Origin: Dehalococcoidia bacterium
GTDB lineage: Bacteria > Chloroflexota > Dehalococcoidia > Dehalococcoidales > G020351185
NCBI GenBank assembly: GCA_030640385.1
Contig: DAOWJL010000069.1
Location: 1 to 5,719 of the forward strand
Reading direction: 5' to 3'
Length of the DNA stretch: 5,719 nt
In this document: positions 1 to 4,808 of the stretch, piece by piece
Numbering within the stretch: the stretch's first letter is position 1
How the letters are laid out: each line of letters begins with the position of its first letter
Made by a program: the position numbers and the translations under genes
Notes under the pieces: model-generated
What the model saw: only the letters and a program-made list of their open reading frames with translations
What the model was told of the DNA's origin: nothing
The model's database searches: none

Positions 1-747
1 TGTCCCCATTGCCACAGCCAGCGGCTAAAGTTCCTCGGCTCCGGCACCCAGAAACTGGAGAGGGAAACCGGCATCATCTTCCCCCGGGCCAGAATACTGC
101 GCTGGGATAGTGACGCTATCCATAACAAATATAGCCATCAGGAAATCATGAACTGTTTTCGAAACCACGAAGCCGATATACTTATCGGCACCCAGATGGT
201 AGCCAAGGGACTTGATTTGCCCCGGGTTACCCTGGTCGGAGTGGTCAGTGCCGATACCGGCCTCAACCTGCCCGATTTCCGCGCCGGAGAAAGGAGCTTC
301 CAGCTTCTTGCCCAGGTGGCCGGCAGGGCCGGGCGGGGTATACTGGGCGGCAGGGTTATCATCCAGACCTTCTACCCCCGGCACTACGCCATCCAGGCGG
401 CATTAAAACATGATTACACTTCTTTCTACAACAAGGAGATTGCCTACCGCCGACAGCTTCACAACCCCCCCTTCTCCCGGATAGTCCGCCTCATTTACGG
501 CCATACAAACGATGCCCTGTGTCGTAGAGAAGCAGAGCGAATGAAGCGGTTGCTAACCGCAGAGATAGACGCCGCCGGAATCGGTGATATCAGCTTGATC
601 GGTCCGGCGCCGGCATTTATTCAGCGGCTAAGGGGCAGGTTCCGCTGGCAGCTCATTCTCCGCGGCGTTGAGGTATCCACATTCCTCTCACGTATAAATA
701 TCCCTCAGGGGTGGGCGGTGGATGTTGACCCCTTAGGGCTTGCCTGA
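1..747 (+). CDS. priA: Primosomal protein N' (PriA helicase), C-terminal part; 5' end outside window
   Basis: PriA is a DEXH-type 3'-5' DNA helicase that recognises stalled or collapsed forks and reloads the replisome. The frame is open from base 1 and gives 248 residues before the stop, roughly the last third of a usual PriA. It opens with CPHC, matching the last cysteine pair of the zinc-binding insert. Helicase motif V follows (ILIGTQMVAKG, about residues 60-70), then the PriA-typical NLPDFRAGERSFQLLAQ (89-105) and motif VI QVAGRAGRG (105-113) with the arginine finger. HYAIQAA and PPFSR come next, then GPAPA (201-205) with RLRGRFRWQL (209-218) in the C-terminal domain. It ends DVDPLGLA, close to the usual PriA terminus, so the 3' end looks intact. 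The internal ATG at 148 is not the real start. The last 15 bases overlap the 3' end of the convergent small gene; no terminator is visible. Identification is secure; the start and N-terminal DNA-binding domain cannot be seen. Confidence 0.97.
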   Translation, partial: CPHCHSQRLKFLGSGTQKLERETGIIFPRARILRWDSDAIHNKYSHQEIMNCFRNHEADILIGTQMVAKGLDLPRVTLVGVVSADTGLNLPDFRAGERSFQLLAQVAGRAGRGILGGRVIIQTFYPRHYAIQAALKHDYTSFYNKEIAYRRQLHNPPFSRIVRLIYGHTNDALCRREAERMKRLLTAEIDAAGIGDISLIGPAPAFIQRLRGRFRWQLILRGVEVSTFLSRINIPQGWAVDVDPLGLA

Positions 748-924
748 TTTACTAAAGTATGCCAATTCCATATTCTTTTTAATATCAAGGTTCAACTTCT
801 TCATTTCATTCAGGTCGTCAAGTTGTTTCTGCAACTCCCGGTCAAGCACGCGCACAAAACCAAAATTGGGTACAACAGATACTTCTTCTTTATACTCTCG
901 TTCCGGCTTATCCGTTTTCGCCAT
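733..924 (-). CDS. Hypothetical 63-aa charged protein, downstream of the HTH gene
   Basis: I do not recognise this protein. The ATG at 924 gives 63 residues ending in TAA. It is highly charged, with a basic and acidic N-terminus (MAKTDKPEREYKEE). A short hydrophobic stretch, VSVVPNFGFVRVL (about 16-28), is followed by a Leu/Lys/Asp/Glu-rich segment (29-52) that could form an amphipathic helix or short coiled coil. There is no signal peptide or membrane segment. It lies 33 bp downstream of the leftward HTH gene on the same strand, so co-transcription is likely. Its ribosome site is poor (only AAAG/GATAAATAG upstream), which lowers confidence. It overlaps the convergent priA end by 15 bp. Support for a real gene comes from strand, spacing and plausible codon use, not homology. 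It could instead be a degenerate remnant. An accessory factor for the neighbouring regulator is conceivable but speculative. Confidence 0.5.
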   Translation of the reverse strand: MAKTDKPEREYKEEVSVVPNFGFVRVLDRELQKQLDDLNEMKKLNLDIKKNMELAYFSKSGKP

Positions 925-957
925 CTATTTATCTTTACAAGTTTTTTAAATACTATT

Positions 958-1200
958 TCATCTTCTACTTCTTTGAGAACCTGCCATAGCCGGCTCTTCA
1001 GAAGTCAGATAAAACAGGTCATCCAGCCTACGATCCGGGAAGGCTTTTATCGCCCCGATGATAAAGCTTTGATTGATGCCGCGTTTGCCCTCTCTCACCC
1101 GATAAATCTGGCTTACCGATATCCCCATTACCTGCGCCATCTCCGATAGATTTTTATAATTCGGGTGTTTCAGGTTAAAAACCTTGGTCTTAACTATCAA
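958..1200 (-). CDS. Short helix-turn-helix transcriptional regulator (80 aa, TTG start; alternative ATG at 1224)
   Basis: A small DNA-binding protein, probably a transcriptional regulator. The helix-turn-helix is clear: NLSEMAQVMGISVSQIYRVR (about residues 17-36), followed by EGKRGINQSFIIGAIKAFP and RLDDLFYL, as in Cro/XRE-like folds. After that comes only a short basic tail (GSQRSRR), so there is no ligand or dimerisation domain. Start choice: the TTG at 1200 has a strong Shine-Dalgarno (AAAGGGGGTGAT, four bases before the TTG) and gives 80 aa. An in-frame ATG at 1224 gives 88 aa, but its extra codons run through that Shine-Dalgarno, and it falls at or one base from the predicted transcription start. 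The gene is transcribed leftward, divergent from the XRE gene at 1459, and is followed by the 63-aa gene. The HTH fold is secure; target and ligand are unknown. Autoregulation is inferred from the palindrome at its promoter. Confidence 0.85.
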   Translation of the reverse strand: MIVKTKVFNLKHPNYKNLSEMAQVMGISVSQIYRVREGKRGINQSFIIGAIKAFPDRRLDDLFYLTSEEPAMAGSQRSRR

Positions 1201-1204
1201 AACT

Positions 1205-1216
1205 ATCACCCCCTTT
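1205..1216 (-). promoter_or_regulatory. Strong ribosome binding site deciding the TTG start of the leftward HTH gene
   Basis: On the minus strand the sequence AAAGGGGGTGAT closely matches the anti-Shine-Dalgarno complement AGGAGGTGAT. Eight bases separate the last G of the G-run from the TTG at 1200, a normal spacing. The upstream in-frame ATG at 1224 has no such site. Confidence 0.7.
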
Positions 1217-1219
1217 ATG

Positions 1220-1228
1220 GCCATTGGC
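1220..1228. promoter_or_regulatory. Operator-like palindrome GCCA-T-TGGC at the leftward transcription start
   Basis: A perfect inverted repeat with 4-bp arms and a 1-bp centre covers the predicted transcription start of the leftward HTH gene, a position where a bound repressor would block initiation. An almost identical element (GCCA-TT-TGGC) lies in the divergent promoter at 1430-1439. An operator role is inferred from position and recurrence only. Confidence 0.4.
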
Positions 1229-1231
1229 TAC

Positions 1232-1260
1232 TTTATAGCACTTTTATTGCCTTATGTCAA
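1232..1260 (-). promoter_or_regulatory. Sigma-70-type promoter of the leftward HTH gene
   Basis: Reading the minus strand, a perfect -35 hexamer TTGACA (1260-1255) is followed by a 17-bp spacer and TATAAA (1237-1232), five of six matches to the -10 consensus. The predicted start is an A at 1225 or 1224. This leaves a leader of about 25 nt before the TTG at 1200, containing the strong Shine-Dalgarno. A GGCA half-site lies in the spacer, and a GCCA-T-TGGC palindrome covers the predicted start. Confidence 0.75.
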
Positions 1261-1304
1261 TACCTTAATTACATAATTATGCCTTTTTTGGCAATATTTA
1301 TGCC
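1248..1304. repeat. Cluster of TGCC/GGCA half-sites in helical phase (candidate operators)
   Basis: This AT-rich stretch carries TGCC at 1248-1251 and 1280-1283, GGCA at 1290-1293 and TGCC at 1301-1304. The last three alternate in orientation, with centres 10 and 11 bp apart. The first is 32 bp upstream, close to three helical turns. The longer word TTATGCC repeats exactly 21 bp apart (1277 and 1298). Such spacing puts all the sites on one DNA face, as expected for cooperative binding of a dimeric regulator. No protein has been shown to bind; the inference rests on spacing and local enrichment. Confidence 0.4.
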
Positions 1305-1390
1305 GTATGGTACTACATAGACTACAATTATCGCCTCAAACAATTAAGAATAAAGCAAGCCTCTTATTGATTATTTATATATTGCCTCCA
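1305..1390. other. AT-rich middle of the divergent intergenic region, no gene seen
   Basis: This part of the 258-bp gap between the two regulators holds no convincing reading frame, RNA fold or terminator. The only item I can point to is one further TGCC half-site at 1383-1386. It appears to be spacer DNA between the two promoter areas. Confidence 0.5.
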
Positions 1391-1449
1391 GTCAAAATAA
1401 ATATTTTTTTATTTTTCCTATTGACTTTTGCCATTTGGCGAATTATAAT
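1391..1449 (+). promoter_or_regulatory. Near-perfect sigma-70 promoter with UP-like tract for the rightward XRE gene
   Basis: TTGACT (1421-1426), a 17-bp spacer and a perfect TATAAT (1444-1449) precede the XRE gene. The 30 bases upstream are almost all A and T, resembling an UP element that binds the RNA polymerase alpha subunit. The predicted start is about A1456, only three bases before the ATG at 1459, so the transcript should be leaderless. This promoter also rules out the in-frame TTG at 1435, which lies in the spacer. Confidence 0.8.
1430..1439. promoter_or_regulatory. Operator-like palindrome GCCA-TT-TGGC in the promoter spacer of the XRE gene
   Basis: A perfect inverted repeat with 4-bp arms lies between the -35 and -10 hexamers, where a bound repressor would exclude RNA polymerase. 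It matches the palindrome at 1220-1228 except for one extra central base. Either divergent regulator could be the ligand; this is inference. Confidence 0.4.
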
Positions 1450-1458
1450 TATTCTATT

Positions 1459-1839
1459 ATGAGTGCAGAAATCAGTCTCGGCGAAATAATCAGGCAACAA
1501 AGGGTTACCATGCCGCTAACACTGCAAGAGCTTTCCGACCAGGCATGTGTATCACCATCCCACCTGGGTCGAATAGAGAGGGGTGAACGTTTCCCGTCAG
1601 CCCGTATTCTACGAAAAATCGCCAAACCACTGGGCTTTGAAGAAGATGAGTTGTTCACCCTGGCTGGTTACCTATCCCCTCAACCCGGTTCGATCTCAGA
1701 AGCACAGCCGGGCTACAGCGGCGGATGTCTGGACCCGTATGTCTCCAGGGTATTATCCCAGGAGCCAATCGAGGTTCAGCATGCTGTCATTGGCATTCTC
1801 TCCATGTTAAAGAGTATTGCCAAAAGCATGGCTAAATAA
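1459..1839 (+). CDS. XRE-family helix-turn-helix transcriptional regulator
   Basis: A 126-aa DNA-binding protein of the Cro/C1 (XRE) type. The domain spans about residues 7-70: LGEIIRQQR (helix 1), LTLQELSDQACVSPSHLGRIERGERFPSARIL (helix-turn-helix and recognition region), then IAKPLGFEEDELFTLAGYL. A Pro/Ser/Gly-rich linker (72-90) leads to a helical tail, LDPYVSRVLSQEPIEVQHAVIGILSMLKSIAKSMAK in sense, probably a dimerisation or partner-binding segment; no ligand domain is seen. The ATG at 1459 was chosen although no Shine-Dalgarno precedes it, because a near-consensus promoter places transcription start about three bases upstream. A later ATG at 1510 has AAAGGG before it but would remove helix 1. 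It is divergent from the leftward HTH gene and 88 bp upstream of the nucleotidyltransferase gene. The fold is secure; target genes and signal are unknown. Confidence 0.88.
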   Translation: MSAEISLGEIIRQQRVTMPLTLQELSDQACVSPSHLGRIERGERFPSARILRKIAKPLGFEEDELFTLAGYLSPQPGSISEAQPGYSGGCLDPYVSRVLSQEPIEVQHAVIGILSMLKSIAKSMAK

Positions 1840-1888
1840 AGCCGTCAACACAGCTTCAGGTAATGCCCTATCTTCTTCAAGAACTGCC

Positions 1889-1917
1889 TTGATAAATAAA
1901 TGCCACTAGGGTATAGT
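1889..1917 (+). promoter_or_regulatory. Probable sigma-70 promoter for the nucleotidyltransferase-secDF run
   Basis: TTGATA (1889-1894), a 17-bp spacer and TATAGT (1912-1917) each match five of six consensus bases. The start would fall near 1924-1926, only two to four bases before the ATG at 1928, again predicting a leaderless message. There is no good Shine-Dalgarno before that ATG. The spacer holds TGCC (1901-1904), with others upstream at 1864 and 1885, echoing the half-sites around the regulators. Confidence 0.55.
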
Positions 1918-1927
1918 TTAAGCCTAG

Positions 1928-3451
1928 ATGATGGTAGCAGTTGAGGCAGATTTGAAGTTATCGCTTAATCCCACGACCTTATCATTATTGGCCCGGGTAG
2001 AAGATTTTCTCGCCAAACATAATACCCGGGCGTATGTTGTCGGTGGCTTCTTACGTGACCTGGTGATAATCAGGGATACGGCCGATATTGATATCGCTCT
2101 GGAAGCAGATGCGCTCCACATTGCTCCCCAAATAGCCGACCATCTTGGTGGTAAGTTTGTATCTTTAGATGAAATGAATAGAGTAGGTCGGGTAATCCTG
2201 TTAGAGCCAGGGGAACATCCGGATAGCAGGCAATGGCAGATAGACTTTTCAACTATAGAAGGTGGCATTAAACAGGATCTCGCACGGCGTGATTTCACAA
2301 TAGATGCCATGGCTATCGGCCTGGATAAGATTGTAAAGGGCGCAGCGACCTCTGAAATTATAGACCCCTTTAACGGCATGGAGGACATCGAACGGCAAGT
2401 TGTCAGAGCAATCGGCGACAAGATTTTCAAGGAGGATGCATTGCGCCTGCTGAGGGCGGTCCGTCTGGCTGCCGAGCTCAACTTAACCATTAGCCCGGAA
2501 ACGGAAGCCCTGATACGTCAAAACTGCCACCTTATTACCGGCGTCGCCGGAGAGCGGGTGAGGGAAGAGCTGTTAAGGCTGTTGGCAAACACCGATAGCG
2601 GCCAGCTACTGCTCTATCTGGATGACCTGGGCTTACTAACAACACTGATTCCGGAACTGGCAAAGACAAAGGGAGTCGAGCAGCCCAGAGAGCACCAGTG
2701 GGATGTTTTTAACCATTCGGTTAAGGTTATAGATGCTGTCGACTTCATCCTCAGAAAGGGAAACTGGCAGTATACCGGCAGAGAGGTGCTGGATTATATA
2801 CACTGGCCGGCAGAGCTGGCTGAGCATTTTGAACTCAAGGTCAGCAGCGGTAGTAACAGAAGGCTGCTTCTTAAACTGGCGGCATTACTGCATGATATCG
2901 CCAAGCCGCAGACGAAAATAATAAATGCCCAGGGCAGAACACGGTTTTTTGGACACCCGAGGCAGGGAGCGCCGATAGCCGCCGCCATTCTGGAAAAGCT
3001 CCGCTTCAGCACCAAAGAAGTGAAGCTGTTGGCAGCCGTTGTACACCATCACCTGCGCCCGGTACAGATCAGCCATGATGAATTGCCCAGCGGTAGGGCT
3101 ATCTACCGCTACTTCCGCGATACCGGTGACGCCGCCATTGACGTCCTCTTTTTCAGCCTGGCCGACCACCTGGCTACCAGAGGAGCAGATTTGGATATGG
3201 TGAGCTGGCAGCAGCATACTGCTCTGGTAAACTACATACTAGACCAGCACTCAATGCAGAAGAGTGAAGCAACACCACCAAAGTTAATCAGCGGGCACGA
3301 TTTAATCAGAAACTTCAATCTCAAACCGGGACCGGAGGTCGGCAGAGTGCTGGAGGCAGTACGCGAAGCCCATGCCTGCCGGGAAATAACCACCCGAGAT
3401 GAAGCCCTGGCTTACGCCGGCAACCTGCTATCATCAAAGAAGGGAGATTAG
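1928..3451 (+). CDS. cca: CCA tRNA nucleotidyltransferase / poly(A) polymerase-family protein with HD domain
   Basis: A class II nucleotidyltransferase adding nucleotides to RNA 3' ends, most likely CCA to tRNA; a tailing (poly(A)) or A-adding role cannot be excluded. It is 507 aa. The head holds VVGGFLRD (37-44), catalytic DIDIAL (53-58), RRDFTIDAMA (120-129), DPFNGMEDI (146-154) and the base-recognition EDxxR motif (169-173) inside IFKEDALRLLRAVRLAAEL. The C-terminal half carries an HD phosphohydrolase-like domain: FNHSV (261-265), LLHDIAKP (320-327) with the HD pair at 322-323, GHPRQGAPIAA (342-352) and HHH (373-375). A C-terminal segment, LISGHDLIRNFNLKPGPEVGRVLEAVREA in sense, follows as in bacterial HD-containing members, which may hydrolyse 2',3'-cyclic phosphates. 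The ATG at 1928, adjoined by a second ATG at 1931, has no Shine-Dalgarno and sits just after a predicted promoter. SecD follows after 34 bp, so co-transcription is likely. Family assignment is firm; exact nucleotide specificity is not. Confidence 0.9.
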   Translation: MMVAVEADLKLSLNPTTLSLLARVEDFLAKHNTRAYVVGGFLRDLVIIRDTADIDIALEADALHIAPQIADHLGGKFVSLDEMNRVGRVILLEPGEHPDSRQWQIDFSTIEGGIKQDLARRDFTIDAMAIGLDKIVKGAATSEIIDPFNGMEDIERQVVRAIGDKIFKEDALRLLRAVRLAAELNLTISPETEALIRQNCHLITGVAGERVREELLRLLANTDSGQLLLYLDDLGLLTTLIPELAKTKGVEQPREHQWDVFNHSVKVIDAVDFILRKGNWQYTGREVLDYIHWPAELAEHFELKVSSGSNRRLLLKLAALLHDIAKPQTKIINAQGRTRFFGHPRQGAPIAAAILEKLRFSTKEVKLLAAVVHHHLRPVQISHDELPSGRAIYRYFRDTGDAAIDVLFFSLADHLATRGADLDMVSWQQHTALVNYILDQHSMQKSEATPPKLISGHDLIRNFNLKPGPEVGRVLEAVREAHACREITTRDEALAYAGNLLSSKKGD

Positions 3452-3452
3452 C

Positions 3453-3474
3453 ACTGTCATCCTATAAAGGCAGT
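3453..3474 (+). other. Weak nested inverted repeat in the cca-secD gap
   Basis: In the 34-bp gap, ACTG (3453-3456) can pair with CAGT (3471-3474), and inside it CCT (3461-3463) with AGG (3468-3470), with a four-base bulge and a four-base loop. It lacks a following T-run, so it is not a terminator. It could modestly affect secD translation, whose ribosome site (AGAGAT directly before the ATG) is weak. This may be chance. Confidence 0.2.
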
Positions 3475-3485
3475 ATTATAGAGAT

Positions 3486-4808
3486 ATGACCGTAAGAAAT
3501 CTTCTGTTTTTAATGTCAATAATTGTAATATTTGCCCTGTCTCTGCTCACCGTACTGCCAATTGACAAGGGGCTGCTGGGTGGCAGGGGAATACTTCTCG
3601 GCTTAGACCTTCAGGGTGGCACTCATATTGTTTATCAGGCCGACCTGTCCGGTGTTGAAGCAGGCAAGGAAGGGGAAATCATCGATGGGGTGGTGGCGGT
3701 CATCGCCAATCGCATAAATCCACTGGGGGTAACCGAGCCGGTTATTGGCAAACAGGGAACGGACCGCATAGTAGTTGAACTGCCCGGCTTTGATATCACC
3801 AACACCCAGAAAGAACGCATTGGCAGAACGGCTCTGCTTGAGTTTCGTGAACTTGTAATTGAAGACGGTGAGGAGAAGTGGATACCGGCTACCGGCACCA
3901 TCGATGGTAAGGAGAAGGTGCTGAACAGCAGTTATTTCAAGGAAAATACCTATGTGGATAGAGACCAATTCGGTAATATACTGCTCATATTTGAGTGGAA
4001 TGAAGAGGGCAGCCAGCTTTCGGAGCAGATTACCAGCCGGCTGCTGGGCGAGCCACTGGGTATCTTCGAGGGCGATGAACCTCTTCTAGGGGAAGACGGA
4101 TTTCCTATTACCCCTATTATCCAGGCTATAATTACCGACATCGGCCAGATTGAAGGTTTGAGCATGAACGAGGTTACCGAGCTTTCCAAGCTTCTGAACG
4201 CCGGGCGCCTGCCGGTGCCTCTGGAAGTCATCTACGAAGAAACCGTCTCTCCGGCACTGGGCGCTGACTTCGTCGAGTTAAGTGTAAAGGCAGGGATAAT
4301 AGGCATAGTACTGGTTATGCTGTTTATGATGCTCTATTACCGCATACCCGGGCTGGTCGCTTCGCTGTCTCTTATCTTTTACGGCGTGGTGATACTCGCC
4401 CTTTTCAAGCTGATTCCAGTTACCCTCACCCTGGCCGGCATCGGTGGCTTTGTGCTGTCTATCGGCATGGCGGTAGATGCCAATATTCTTATCTTCGAGC
4501 GGATGAAGGAGGAATTGCGAGCCGGGCGGACACTGGGGGCGGCTACAAAAGCTGGCTTCGCCCGTGCCTGGACGGCTATAAGGGATAGCAACATCACTAC
4601 ATTTATCGTCTGTATAATCCTGATCTGGGTGGGCAGCCAGATTGTCGCCGGCGCCCCGATACAGGGATTCGGTTTAACCCTGCTTATTGGTGTCGCCCTA
4701 AGCATGTTCACCGCCATCATAGTCACCAGGACGCTGCTGCGGCTGTTCGCCGGTAGCCGTATAGCCAAAAGAACCGATCTATTCAGCCCCTATCTGGGAA
4801 GTAAATGA
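3486..4808 (+). CDS. secD: Protein translocase subunit SecD
   Basis: SecD, with SecF, forms a membrane complex attached to SecYEG that uses the proton gradient to pull exported proteins out on the far side. The protein is 440 aa, typical for bacteria with separate secD and secF. TM1 is at about residues 5-24, then the hallmark GLDLQGGTH (39-47). The first periplasmic domain contains NRINPLGVTEPVIGKQG (75-91) and RIVVELPG (94-101). LNAGRLPVPLEV (237-248) precedes a five-helix membrane block (about 266-420). That block contains GMAVDANILIFERMKEELRAG (327-347), with the conserved transmembrane Asp at 331 implicated in proton coupling, then DSNITTFI (367-374) and GFGLTLLIGV (394-403). No key residue is missing. 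The start is preceded only by a weak AGAGAT. No convincing promoter lies in the 34-bp gap after cca, so read-through from upstream is expected. SecF follows with overlapping codons. There is no yajC gene here. Confidence 0.97.
   Translation: MTVRNLLFLMSIIVIFALSLLTVLPIDKGLLGGRGILLGLDLQGGTHIVYQADLSGVEAGKEGEIIDGVVAVIANRINPLGVTEPVIGKQGTDRIVVELPGFDITNTQKERIGRTALLEFRELVIEDGEEKWIPATGTIDGKEKVLNSSYFKENTYVDRDQFGNILLIFEWNEEGSQLSEQITSRLLGEPLGIFEGDEPLLGEDGFPITPIIQAIITDIGQIEGLSMNEVTELSKLLNAGRLPVPLEVIYEETVSPALGADFVELSVKAGIIGIVLVMLFMMLYYRIPGLVASLSLIFYGVVILALFKLIPVTLTLAGIGGFVLSIGMAVDANILIFERMKEELRAGRTLGAATKAGFARAWTAIRDSNITTFIVCIILIWVGSQIVAGAPIQGFGLTLLIGVALSMFTAIIVTRTLLRLFAGSRIAKRTDLFSPYLGSK

Noticed and set aside
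25..384. Leftward 119-codon frame opposite priA
   Set aside because: It is a shadow of the strongly conserved PriA helicase motifs on the other strand.
823..1149. Rightward 108-codon frame across the leftward genes
   Set aside because: It is antisense to the clear HTH protein, has no recognisable domain and no plausible ribosome site.
1280..1293. TGCC-TTTTTT-GGCA as a rho-independent terminator
   Set aside because: The stem is only 4 bp, the T-run is in the loop rather than after the stem, and no gene ends just upstream on either strand.
1435..1458. TTG at 1435 as the start of the XRE gene
   Set aside because: It lies in the spacer of a near-consensus promoter, before the predicted transcription start, and has no ribosome site.
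1840..1927. Terminator or small RNA between the XRE gene and cca
   Set aside because: No stable hairpin or T-run is visible; only a promoter-like pair of hexamers is supported.
1924..2490. Leftward 188-codon frame opposite the nucleotidyltransferase
   Set aside because: It is a long antisense shadow, very Ser/Arg-rich, with no domain; the opposite strand carries all the catalytic motifs.
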